The notes under the pieces are model-generated. The model did no database searches. It was not told the DNA's origin and was given only the letters and a program-made list of their open reading frames with translations. Shown in pieces: positions 13,568 to 21,288 of a stretch of 25,348 bases of DNA (its first letter is position 1; each line of letters opens with the position of its first letter). The DNA comes from a virus. The stretch covers positions 1 through 25,348 of IMG/VR virus record IMGVR_UViG_3300006109_000240; one strand, 5' to 3'. Position numbers and translations under genes: made by a program.

Positions 13568-14518
13568 TTATCTAGACGCTCCACGAAGTGCAAAGGAAAT
13601 GGCTCGCGCGGCCTCGGTCTCCATGCCTCGATTCTTATACCACGATCCGGTATCTCGATCGAGCTCACGACATAGATCGGCGATCTCTCTTGCCGTGATT
13701 GGATATCCGCGACGAATCGCCGTGGCGGCAATCGAGGACATGACCTGATACATCTTCAAGTACCAGCCGGTCGACGAGATCGATCGATACTGATTGATGA
13801 GCTCGCGCTTTACGAACGGACAGTTACGGTATGATGTCCACGAATACTTATGACCATTGGTCAATTGACTTCTCTGATGCTTCTCGATGGCCTTCTGCAC
13901 GTGTTCTGGCAGATTGTCGAGGATTCCAGTGGAATGCTTCTCGACATATGGCCATCGGCTCATGAGTTCATATGGATTCAAAGCCGGACCCTTATTCGAG
14001 AAGATGAAGTTGTACGCGTTTGGATACTGAGCCGGAACATAGTACATGCGACTGAGATCCTTGGTCTGCGGATCGGCCAGGGACTTAAACTCCTTGTTCA
14101 GCGCATACCAGAAGTGCCTGATCTTATCGGCCGAAATCGCACAAGTTAACTCGAGGACGACTCGAAACTTCGGATGCTCCTTCTTCGAAGAGGCCGACGA
14201 GTAGATCACGGAGCGATAGAGCGAAAACGCTTTCACGGCATCGTCATAGCCACCGACTGGATACTCATCGACGTCGATGGCCGCCCATTTGGCCCAGCAG
14301 TCGACGTTGGCGTTAGATCTAGTGGTACCTGGCTTGAAGATCGCCGGAGTGATCAGAGGAGACGCATCCTTGCAGAATCTTTCTTCCTTCTTGGGCTTGT
14401 ATCCGGGGACTCTGGACAGCTCATATAAAAGCGACTCAAGCTCGTCAAAGGAATCGAATTCCATTCGACGATGAGTCTTGTTATCGAAGATCGACTTGAA
14501 TATAGTCAAAGCTATCAT
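13568..14518 (-). CDS. possible archaeo-eukaryotic primase-like replication protein
   Basis: This 316-residue protein has features that recall AEP/PrimPol-type replication proteins. KWAAIDVDEYP gives D82-V83-D84 as a possible metal pair, RSVIYSSASSKK follows, then KFRVVLEL and LADPQTKDLSRMYYVPAQYP with D149 and R157, as in plasmid and phage RepB/PrimPol families. The C-terminal helical part (about 240-316) resembles PriCT-type domains (EAARAISFAL). I cannot be sure that it is catalytically active. It sits between the MazG-like gene and the glycan operon, upstream of which the polymerase lies, so a replication role is reasonable. Confidence 0.45.
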   Translation of the reverse strand: MIALTIFKSIFDNKTHRRMEFDSFDELESLLYELSRVPGYKPKKEERFCKDASPLITPAIFKPGTTRSNANVDCWAKWAAIDVDEYPVGGYDDAVKAFSLYRSVIYSSASSKKEHPKFRVVLELTCAISADKIRHFWYALNKEFKSLADPQTKDLSRMYYVPAQYPNAYNFIFSNKGPALNPYELMSRWPYVEKHSTGILDNLPEHVQKAIEKHQRSQLTNGHKYSWTSYRNCPFVKRELINQYRSISSTGWYLKMYQVMSSIAATAIRRGYPITAREIADLCRELDRDTGSWYKNRGMETEAARAISFALRGASR

Positions 14519-14564
14519 GATGAAGTATGAGCATCATACCATGAAGCTCGGCAAACGTAAACGT

Positions 14565-14978
14565 TTATTTTTCGTATGCCTTCGAAATGATTCCATGATT
14601 GTTGGAATGATCAGGCGCTTTCCATCCCGGCTCTTTTATCAAATCCGGAAGTCCCCAAGGATTCGGACGAGACGCCTTAATGCCAACCTTCTTGTTCATG
14701 TTGGCGCGCAGAACTTCTTCCCAAGCTTCCTGAGCGTCGACGTCGTATGCATCCAGAGTGCCGATGGCTACGACGCAGAGATCGATCAGCGCATCAACGA
14801 TTTCTTCGGCATCACCGGCCTCAACGGCCTTCATTCCCTCATTGAGTTCCTCTTGCAAAAAGCGAAAGCGAAAGCTGAGGTACTCGCGCAGATGTTCCTT
14901 CGATAGCGTGAGAGTCTTGGTCTTCACGCCGTAATGCTTATGCATATCCTTGATGTCTTGATTCCAGTTTAAGCTCAT
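14565..14978 (-). CDS. MazG/PRA-PH-like nucleotide pyrophosphohydrolase
   Basis: A 137-residue all-helical protein of the phosphoribosyl-ATP pyrophosphohydrolase-like / MazG superfamily. The EELNEG (39-44 region) and EEIVDALIDLCVVAIGTLDAY segments supply the E..E and E..D metal-binding residues. A conserved tail NKKVGIKASRPNPWGLPDLIKEPGWKAPDH is typical of a phage-specific subgroup. It would hydrolyse a nucleoside triphosphate, and in a phage with hydroxymethylated cytosine such an enzyme could cleanse unmodified or damaged dNTPs. That role is inferred. Confidence 0.8.
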   Translation of the reverse strand: MSLNWNQDIKDMHKHYGVKTKTLTLSKEHLREYLSFRFRFLQEELNEGMKAVEAGDAEEIVDALIDLCVVAIGTLDAYDVDAQEAWEEVLRANMNKKVGIKASRPNPWGLPDLIKEPGWKAPDHSNNHGIISKAYEK

Positions 14979-14983
14979 AATGA

Positions 14984-15199
14984 TTATTGATTGATGATTA
15001 AGTTTCGAGAATTTAGAATGTTGTGAAGTTCCGTGCGAATCGCATTGACTTCATCATAGTTGGAAAGTTTCTCATACTTGAGTCGACGCCGTAGGTATTC
15101 ATCAAGCTCCTGAATCGCGAACTTGTACTGTGTACCATTGATGGCATCAGCGTGTTGTTCCTCTTCTTCGGGCAGATTGAATTCTAGTATTGCTTTCAT
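14984..15199 (-). CDS. small conserved phage protein (71 aa)
   Basis: This 71-residue protein begins MKAILEFNLPEEEEQHADAI. It matches a common phage small protein whose members start with a beta strand followed by an acidic EFNLP(E/D) and then helices with (Y/F)...L.E.LR. Start 15199 is an ATGA overlap with the upstream gene; longer starts would sit inside it. Function unknown. Confidence 0.75.
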   Translation of the reverse strand: MKAILEFNLPEEEEQHADAINGTQYKFAIQELDEYLRRRLKYEKLSNYDEVNAIRTELHNILNSRNLIINQ

Positions 15200-15423
15200 G
15201 CTATGTCCTTGAAGATATGTTCGGCCCATTCGGAAATATGTCGGCACGACCATCCTTGCTCGATGAGTACCTCGGAGATCGCCGCGCTCAGATTTGAAAA
15301 CACTCCAATCGATCGATTGTTGAATGCCACGACGAATGTCTCATTTGCGGTCGTCGATGACCTGTGAATGGTGTATTGACCGATGTACCAGTATTGACCG
15401 TTGTTATCTGTTGCTTTCGTCAT
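15196..15423 (-). CDS. small hypothetical protein (75 aa)
   Basis: A 75-residue protein with start at 15423, four bases beyond the stop of gp43B, and an ATGA overlap to the next gene. A beta-rich N-terminal half (YWYIGQYTIH..) precedes an amphipathic C-terminal helix ending WAEHIFKDIA. No Cys or catalytic motifs. I do not recognise it. Confidence 0.6.
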   Translation of the reverse strand: MTKATDNNGQYWYIGQYTIHRSSTTANETFVVAFNNRSIGVFSNLSAAISEVLIEQGWSCRHISEWAEHIFKDIA

Positions 15424-15427
15424 AATC

Positions 15428-16501
15428 TTAAAAGAAGCTTTCAAGGCTACCGACATCTTCGGACGTCCAGTCGATCGACTTTAGAATCAGATCGAGAGGT
15501 TCCAAGAACGTCTTCTCGAATTGAGTGTCATAGTCGACAGAATTATGTAGGCCGAGTTCCTTCGGCAGATCTCCTGCGGCCGGAAAGGCGATCACGTTCT
15601 CCTGAATCTCATTTGGAATCTTCAGATACACGAAGCGAATCTTGTCGCCAGACTGAATGCCTCGATAGGTGGATGTCAGGCCCTTGGCCTCGATCCAGTG
15701 ATTGTACAGAAGTGCTCCACGAACGTGAATCGGTGTTCCCTTCTGATAGATGGTTCCATTACTCTGCCAACCATCAACATCTGAAGTTCCTCGAGGAAAG
15801 GCGACTTCTCGAGGACTCATGGAAGAAAACTGCTTGCGAAATTCCGCGATGGCTTCCTGAGTAGCCGCCTTATTGCCAGTCATAATGATCTTGAACATGC
15901 GCTTCATGGCCGAACGACAGACGGCCGGAGTCGACGACTTGATCGCTTCAATCCCCATGATCTTTAGCTTAGGTTCCGTGTACCGCACTCCCTCATTGTC
16001 CAGAACGTTTAGAATGTAACGCTTCTTGGCCGTCCATACGGCACGATCCGCGATGGCCTCACGCTTCATGATCATGCGATTCACATAAGCATTGGTAGCC
16101 TTGGCGAACTTATTGAATGCGACCTCGAGTTCCAGACCAATACCCTTCTCATAGAACTCATCGAGAAACTTGATAGGATCTTTTGGCTTGAACTTGTCGA
16201 TCACGTCCTTCAGAGTCACATACACGGAGTCGGTATCGACGGCCAACACTCGATCCTTCTCGATGCCAATCATCTTAGACACGTAACGATTCACGGTAGC
16301 TTCGGCCAAACGAATGGCCGTCTGACCGGACAGAGTCACGGCCTCGGCCACCTTAATGTTGAAGTAGCGGAAAAAACGATTTCCGAGTGCTCCGTACAAA
16401 CTATTGAGAAGCACCTTCAGTGACTGTTGTTCGATTTCCAAGTTAGAAATCTGGGTATCGAGTTCTTTCAATTCCTTTTGCAATAATAAAAATTCACTCA
16501 T
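15428..16501 (-). CDS. 43B: DNA polymerase gp43, C-terminal part (fingers/palm/thumb)
   Basis: This 357-residue ORF holds the second half of a T4-type family B DNA polymerase. It carries motif B KVLLNSLYGALGNRFF (29-44), motif C VLAVDTDSVYV with catalytic D89 and D91, WTAKKRYILNV (KKRY thumb motif) and a C-terminus ending in DVGSLESFF, which resembles a clamp-binding tail. All catalytic residues are intact. The first 26 residues are Leu/Gln/Glu-rich coiled-coil-like sequence with AT-rich codons, unlike the rest. Together with the 510-residue ORF upstream it makes 867 residues, close to T4 gp43 (898). So the two products probably associate into one enzyme. Confidence 0.93.
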   Translation of the reverse strand: MSEFLLLQKELKELDTQISNLEIEQQSLKVLLNSLYGALGNRFFRYFNIKVAEAVTLSGQTAIRLAEATVNRYVSKMIGIEKDRVLAVDTDSVYVTLKDVIDKFKPKDPIKFLDEFYEKGIGLELEVAFNKFAKATNAYVNRMIMKREAIADRAVWTAKKRYILNVLDNEGVRYTEPKLKIMGIEAIKSSTPAVCRSAMKRMFKIIMTGNKAATQEAIAEFRKQFSSMSPREVAFPRGTSDVDGWQSNGTIYQKGTPIHVRGALLYNHWIEAKGLTSTYRGIQSGDKIRFVYLKIPNEIQENVIAFPAAGDLPKELGLHNSVDYDTQFEKTFLEPLDLILKSIDWTSEDVGSLESFF

Positions 16502-16522
16502 AAATTCACATCATTTATACTC

Positions 16523-18055
16523 TCAAAGCACTCCATTTTGCTTCAATTGTTCAATCTTTTTTACAATAATTTCACGTTTTCTTTTTAATGAAAGGGTTTC
16601 ATTTTTTGCGAGTTTTCTTTTAGTATACAGCTCCTCAACCAGAGTCGGAATGATGCCCTTCACGTCCTTTCGAAAGCACGCTCCGTTGGCCGCAACACAG
16701 ACTCCAGGATCCTCGTCGAAGAGCGGCTTACCGGTCAACACGGCATCGATGATCTGATTCGGATCGACCTTCATCGTCACGTGCGAGATGTAGGTTTCCG
16801 GAGACATGTTGTACTGCACGATGAGATTGGGATACTCCGAGTTGATGTCACATGAGAGCACCCACTCATGCATTCCTTGCTGAACGTCCTTGACGTATCC
16901 ACCAGCAAACTGAGGCACATGAGATGGAGGCTCGGATTGAAAGGGAACGACGACATTCCTATTGGCCAGCTTTCGAAAGATGATGGAATCCCAGATCGCC
17001 GTGGTTCCCAAAGTGTCCGCGTAATTCACACCACCCATGTATGACATCATCATCACAAGTTGAATCAGACCGAGCTTCTCTTCGAGGCGATCTACGAGCT
17101 CCACGTCTTTTATGTTGTACTCCAAAAATTTTTGATGATCCGCATGATAGAGGTCATCGAGAGTGCCTTCATATTCCAACTTGCTTTCGTCAAGAACAAC
17201 CTTGGCGATGTGATCGAGCGTGTATTGTTCCTGAGCACCATACGTGTAGCCAAACTTCTGAAAGAGATCCATGTAGTCAAGCTGTTGAATGCCGACGAGC
17301 TCATACATCAGCTGCATGCGACCTTTGAGCTTTACTTCCTTGGATTCAATGATGTTCCAGGGACTTAGCATCTTCGAAGCCTCTTCTCCACCAAGCTTGG
17401 AGATTCGAGTGGCCAGATACGGCACGTCGAATGCACGGGTGTTCCATCCGGTGATGATGTCTGGCGAGTTATCCGGATGAATCCACCAGCGAAGAAAGTC
17501 CTCGAGCATCTGACCCTCGGTTTGAAACTGACGATAGTCGATCATATATCGAGACGTCTTGCAGAGTGAAGGATCAAAGGCCTTGAGTCCCCAAGTGTGG
17601 CACGTATTATCCGTCGAACACTTGACCGTGATCGCGACGATGGGATTCTTGGCTTCCGATGCCTCCGAGTAACCCCAAGCTTCCTTACCAACCTCGATGT
17701 CCAACGTGCACGTACGAATCAGCGACTGCTGATAATGAATGCTCAGAGGAAACTGAGCTTGAATAAATGCCGGAACGTGACGATCATTGCCATAGATCTT
17801 GAAGGATGGCACGTGCTTATACGTCTCCACGAACTTACGGCATTCCGACATAGAGTCAAATTGCATAGGTTCGACTGGAGTTCCGTCGAGTCCTTTGAAT
17901 TTCGTCTTTGATGGATCCTTGGCTTCAAGGTACATGGTCGGACGAAAACGAACCTTCTCCTGAACTCTCTGACCGTTACGATCATACCCACGAATCAGGA
18001 GCGAGTTTATAGAACGGGCGATCGATGTGTAGAATGCGAGGTCTAGTTTGGCCAT
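16523..18055 (-). CDS. 43A: DNA polymerase gp43, N-terminal part (exonuclease and palm motif A)
   Basis: This 510-residue ORF contains the N-terminal domain, the 3'-5' exonuclease and the first palm motif. Exo I is TLDIEV (D119, E121), Exo II is GWNTRAFDVPYL (D210) and Exo III is YNIKDVEL (Y313, D317). Motif A, SCDINSEYPNLI (D403), follows. Numbering fits T4 closely. It ends with a Lys-rich, AT-rich helix (about 474-510) in the fingers region, just before motif B, which lies in the following ORF. It starts 23 bases downstream of a strong hairpin (18078-18117), a position where gp43 autoregulation acts in T4. Confidence 0.95.
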   Translation of the reverse strand: MAKLDLAFYTSIARSINSLLIRGYDRNGQRVQEKVRFRPTMYLEAKDPSKTKFKGLDGTPVEPMQFDSMSECRKFVETYKHVPSFKIYGNDRHVPAFIQAQFPLSIHYQQSLIRTCTLDIEVGKEAWGYSEASEAKNPIVAITVKCSTDNTCHTWGLKAFDPSLCKTSRYMIDYRQFQTEGQMLEDFLRWWIHPDNSPDIITGWNTRAFDVPYLATRISKLGGEEASKMLSPWNIIESKEVKLKGRMQLMYELVGIQQLDYMDLFQKFGYTYGAQEQYTLDHIAKVVLDESKLEYEGTLDDLYHADHQKFLEYNIKDVELVDRLEEKLGLIQLVMMMSYMGGVNYADTLGTTAIWDSIIFRKLANRNVVVPFQSEPPSHVPQFAGGYVKDVQQGMHEWVLSCDINSEYPNLIVQYNMSPETYISHVTMKVDPNQIIDAVLTGKPLFDEDPGVCVAANGACFRKDVKGIIPTLVEELYTKRKLAKNETLSLKRKREIIVKKIEQLKQNGVL

Positions 18056-18077
18056 TGAACGGATATCTTAACGCAAG

Positions 18078-18117
18078 ACGGGGACGAAGTACACATAAAA
18101 GTTTCCTTCGTCCCCGT
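18078..18117 (-). promoter_or_regulatory. 12-bp hairpin in the gp43A leader
   Basis: A perfect 12-bp inverted repeat (18078-18089 with 18106-18117), ACGGGGACGAAG and its complement, with a 16-base loop. It ends 22 bases upstream of the gp43A start codon at 18055. In T4, gp43 represses its own translation through a hairpin operator in this place. The stem here is much stronger and the loop is different, so a terminator or RNA-processing element is also possible. There is no good U tract on the minus strand. Confidence 0.45.
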
Positions 18118-18143
18118 TTGATTTACGATTCAAGAAGCTTTCG

Positions 18144-18198
18144 TTTTAGGAAAACCGTTCGTTTTAATGGCTCACTAAAACATAGGCTTTTCCTAAAA
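18144..18198 (-). promoter_or_regulatory. second hairpin between hsp20 and gp43A
   Basis: A perfect 11-bp inverted repeat TTTTAGGAAAA/TTTTCCTAAAA (18144-18154 with 18188-18198) encloses a 6-bp inner pair GTTTTA/TAAAAC (18161-18166 with 18176-18181). It starts 12 bases after the hsp20 stop, so it could end the hsp20 transcript or belong to the gp43A leader. Confidence 0.4.
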
Positions 18199-18210
18199 TC
18201 AAGGTTTCCT

Positions 18211-18639
18211 TCAACCCTTCAGACACTGTTTATCAGCATTGATGGAGATCTTCTTGGGCTTGAGTTCATCCGGAATATTATGAATCAGCGTGATCGACAA
18301 GACACCGTCAATGAAGTCCGCGGACTTGACCTCCACGTGTTCGGCCAGCGTGAACTTCTTCGTAAAGTCTCGACGAGAGATTCCCTGATGAAGAGTCGCG
18401 GACTTGAGAGAGCTTTCGTTGAGGCCCTTGGTGCCGGAGATCGATAGTTCTCCATTATGAACTTCAATTGAGATCTCTTTCTGCTTCCATCCGGCCAAAG
18501 CCAGATCAACACGATACTCATGATCCGAGATCTTCAGCACGTCGTGTGGAGGATAGGTTTGAATGTTGGACCAGTTTTCCGTCTCGAGGAGATCGAAGAG
18601 ACGATTGAACCCGATGAAGTAATGACGAGGATACTGCAT
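18211..18639 (-). CDS. hsp20: Hsp20 / alpha-crystallin family small heat shock protein
   Basis: This 142-residue small heat shock protein carries the alpha-crystallin domain, about residues 35-125. YRVDLALAGWKQKEISIEVHNGELSISG is followed by RRDFTKKFTLAEHVEVKSADFIDGVLSITL, and then a basic C-terminus. Such genes are widespread in T4-like phages of environmental bacteria, especially cyanophages; their role may be protein folding during virion assembly. The start at 18639 follows a clear AAAGGAAAG ribosome site; longer starts lack one. A TATAAATA late box lies about 110 bases upstream. Confidence 0.95.
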   Translation of the reverse strand: MQYPRHYFIGFNRLFDLLETENWSNIQTYPPHDVLKISDHEYRVDLALAGWKQKEISIEVHNGELSISGTKGLNESSLKSATLHQGISRRDFTKKFTLAEHVEVKSADFIDGVLSITLIHNIPDELKPKKISINADKQCLKG

Positions 18640-18718
18640 AATGACTTTCCTTTCCCGCTTCCAATTAAGCGAAGCGATTGTTGTTGTGTTTCTCGACCAT
18701 CCGATAGGCATGATCGAA

Positions 18719-18741
18719 GATCGTCCAACCTTGGACCGATC
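18719..18741 (-). promoter_or_regulatory. hairpin at the 5' end of the hsp20 leader
   Basis: The repeat GATCGTCCAA / TTGGACCGATC forms an imperfect stem with one bulge, just downstream of the TATAAATA box at 18748-18755. It would be at or near the 5' end of the hsp20 mRNA. It may stabilise that mRNA or end the transcript of the preceding fusion gene. Confidence 0.3.
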
Positions 18742-18747
18742 AGAGTT

Positions 18748-18755
18748 TATTTATA
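18748..18755 (-). promoter_or_regulatory. T4-type late promoter box upstream of hsp20
   Basis: TATAAATA on the minus strand is the exact T4 late promoter consensus read by gp55 holoenzyme with gp33 and the gp45 clamp. It lies between the stop of the 834-residue gene (18762) and hsp20. A start about seven bases downstream would give a leader of roughly 100 bases. Confidence 0.6.
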
Positions 18756-18761
18756 TACGAA

Positions 18762-21266
18762 CTAGGCGGCCCGTGAAACTTTTGTCTGAGCGTACTGCTG
18801 CGCATAGGTCGAGAAGGCATCCGCATTGTCTTGCATGCGCTTCTTCACACCTGAAAGTCCGCTTCGAAAGTCCTTTGAATTCAGGTACTCATTGGCCACA
18901 TGAGACCAGTTTCCAGAGGTGATCAGTGCCCAGGTCTTTGGCGTCGCCCTCGGTCCCAGATCTCCACGATACCAAGCCGAGAGGATCGCGTTCTTCACGT
19001 ACTGAGGAAGCGTGTCATAACTCGGTAGATTCATGCGAATCGAGGCTTCACGAATCGCGATATCCTTCTTCAGAAGATTCAGCGCCTCAGAGTCCGTGAG
19101 TCCTGCTGAGAAGTCTTCATCGGGTTGAATCTTGTGACCGTAAGCGATCGTGTCGGATCCGCCTTCCAGACTTCGCGCGGGAAACCACTTTCCGGAAGCT
19201 TTGTCATATCCGCCGTTAGGATTGTCTTTGGAGTTCTCGTAGCCCATCAGGAGCTGTTCTGGAGTGGTGGCCGTCAGAGGTGTCATCTTATTGGAAATCG
19301 TATGAGTGATGTGTGCCTTGTTATGAGGCACGGAATGATGCTTGGCCGATGCGCCATGAGCTCCGGTCAGAGAAGCCGCACCGATCAATCCAGCCGCGGC
19401 CAGCGATCTCCAGTCCTCTTCCAGCGCATCGGGATCATCGGACCATGATAGCAAGTGGTCCTTGAGCTCCGCGATCGTCTGAGTGGCATTCCGATGAAGG
19501 ATGCCGATGCCTCCTCGAGATCTCCAGGCGCGAATGTTTTCTTCCAGATCATCGATGAGAATGTGATTCGGCGCGGCCCAATACTTCTTATCCTTTCCAT
19601 GATCGGCCACAATGACTTCAAAGGAATTACCTAATTCTCGTGCGCACCAGATCTTCTTTCCTCTCTCAGCACGATCTCCAGTCATAGAAGTCGCACCGGC
19701 CGTAAGAATGATGGGATTCTTATCCTTGATGAAGTTCCAGAGCTGATGGCCGTCCTGTGCCCAGGAAAGGTCGCTCCACCACTCCACACCGCCAGCATTG
19801 ATTCGACGCCAGAGTTCCTCGAGACCATATTCCTTGACCGCGTCATTCCACAGAAGGCCTCCGGTAAGCTTCTTTAGAGGCGTGTCGAAGTCGATCAGAA
19901 CACCATCCATGTCGCAGTAGATCTGAAGCTTCTTGAAGTTCTTCTGATCGGTGCCTTCATCCATTCCGGGTTGCCACAGCACGCGATATTTCGAGTTGAC
20001 ATCGTCGATCAGTATAAGTTGATTCTCGATAGCCAAGTTCTTGAGCTCACGAATCTGAGACGGACTGGCCTTCCATGAAAACACCAGGCTTTCACCGTCA
20101 CAGATCACTCGCACCCATCCAGCCTCGGCCAACTGAGCGCTCCAACGATCCATCCATGAATCGTCCGAATCGTACTTACCACCAAGGATCTCGGCCGCAG
20201 CGGGTTCATGATCCTGCACGGAGATGAGTCGAAGATCCGGAGTCATGAAGAACTTGCCTTCCTGAAACGGATCCTTCAGAGTGCCTTTATCAACTTTTCT
20301 AAAAAGCTTGCCAGAAGCGGAGACGGAAGAGGCATTCAGACTCTCATACATCTTGAGAAGGGATCGATCCGAGATGATCTCGAAGAAAGTCTTGGCCTTC
20401 TCGCCGCCATTAAGCTTATGATAGTCGAATTCGATCGAGGAATGAATCGGACGATAGTGAAGAGTACGATCTCCCGAGACGATCAGGATCTGTCCCGTAG
20501 TAACCATCTCACCCTTGGCCGGATCGCCTTTGCGAATCGGATTCATGAACTGATCGTCCTTGTTCGGACACCGAGCCAGAGCCGTCATGAGATCTCGTGG
20601 ATTCACGGCATCTGGAACGCTTTCCGCGGCGATGGCCAAGCGTGACTCGGAAGACTTACGAGCGCGAATGAACTTCTCGTCCGTGGCCGTGGACGAGTAG
20701 CCTAGTGTAGGAACGTTGATGCCGTGATTGGTACGAGCCGACCATCCAACCTCCTTGGAGATCTCCGTGACCGTGGAAGTGTATTTACGAGGATTGTCTT
20801 TGGTCTCCTCTTCTTTGGAAACGTTCCATCCGCCCTCGAGAAGGTAGCAGTGTTCCGTGTCGAAGGCATAGGTAGCACCGGCCAGTTCCTCTTCTTGAAG
20901 GAGCATGATGGCGTCCTTGGCCGTCGTCTGTAGAAGAGCCTTGCGAATCTTCTTGCCGTCTGGTGAGTAGTAGTCCGTAGACTTCTTGTACTTGTCGCCG
21001 GGTTTGGGCATCCCCTTACTTTTGCCTTTACTTGCCAGTTCTCCCTCTTTCTCATCTCGCTTGACGGAGAATGAGGCCGAGATGATTCCAACGCCGAACT
21101 CATTGACTCCCTCGGTCCATCGTGAAAGAGTGTCGTCGATGTAGATGCGTTGAATGCCGTCTTTATTGGACTGAACGATCTCGATCTTGGTTGGATACCC
21201 ACGATCGCGATTTTTTGCTCCTACCCACCCGTATTTTTCGAAGTATTTGACAGCGCAAGTACACAT
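18762..21266 (-). CDS. 834-residue fusion: Ntn-hydrolase-like + HAD-phosphatase-like + lysozyme-like
   Basis: The N-terminus begins MCTCAV, so Cys2 or Cys4 could become the N-terminal nucleophile after Met removal. Then VGAKNRDRG (15-23), TYAFDTEHCYLLEGGW and WSARTNHGINVPTLGY (185-200) match the C45 / acyl-CoA:6-APA acyltransferase-type Ntn hydrolases. A middle part (about 300-445) is unassigned. Residues 457-620 have HAD motifs: YCDMDGVLIDF (DxD 461-463), ILTAG (about 550) and HILIDDLEENI (about 578-588), as in 5'(3')-deoxyribonucleotidase-like phosphatases. Residues 684-825 resemble GH24 lysozymes (MGYENS with E687, SDTIAYGHKI, LTDSEALNLLKKDI). A small-residue linker joins the last two. A late promoter box seven bases upstream suggests virion or lysis use. 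The fusion is unusual. Confidence 0.75.
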   Translation of the reverse strand: MCTCAVKYFEKYGWVGAKNRDRGYPTKIEIVQSNKDGIQRIYIDDTLSRWTEGVNEFGVGIISASFSVKRDEKEGELASKGKSKGMPKPGDKYKKSTDYYSPDGKKIRKALLQTTAKDAIMLLQEEELAGATYAFDTEHCYLLEGGWNVSKEEETKDNPRKYTSTVTEISKEVGWSARTNHGINVPTLGYSSTATDEKFIRARKSSESRLAIAAESVPDAVNPRDLMTALARCPNKDDQFMNPIRKGDPAKGEMVTTGQILIVSGDRTLHYRPIHSSIEFDYHKLNGGEKAKTFFEIISDRSLLKMYESLNASSVSASGKLFRKVDKGTLKDPFQEGKFFMTPDLRLISVQDHEPAAAEILGGKYDSDDSWMDRWSAQLAEAGWVRVICDGESLVFSWKASPSQIRELKNLAIENQLILIDDVNSKYRVLWQPGMDEGTDQKNFKKLQIYCDMDGVLIDFDTPLKKLTGGLLWNDAVKEYGLEELWRRINAGGVEWWSDLSWAQDGHQLWNFIKDKNPIILTAGATSMTGDRAERGKKIWCARELGNSFEVIVADHGKDKKYWAAPNHILIDDLEENIRAWRSRGGIGILHRNATQTIAELKDHLLSWSDDPDALEEDWRSLAAAGLIGAASLTGAHGASAKHHSVPHNKAHITHTISNKMTPLTATTPEQLLMGYENSKDNPNGGYDKASGKWFPARSLEGGSDTIAYGHKIQPDEDFSAGLTDSEALNLLKKDIAIREASIRMNLPSYDTLPQYVKNAILSAWYRGDLGPRATPKTWALITSGNWSHVANEYLNSKDFRSGLSGVKKRMQDNADAFSTYAQQYAQTKVSRAA

Positions 21267-21273
21267 TTGTTCC

Positions 21274-21281
21274 TATTTATA
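21274..21281 (-). promoter_or_regulatory. T4-type late promoter box upstream of the fusion gene
   Basis: TATAAATA on the minus strand ends eight bases before the start codon at 21266. The sequence in between includes AGGAAC, a weak ribosome site. If used as in T4, transcription would begin only a few bases ahead of the ATG, giving an almost leaderless mRNA. Confidence 0.55.
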
Positions 21282-21288
21282 TCGAAAT

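Noticed and set aside
16440-16640. Intein or group I intron at the polymerase break
   Set aside because: The gap is only 21 bases and neither side has intein splice motifs or intron core sequence; a simple split with a scar fits better.
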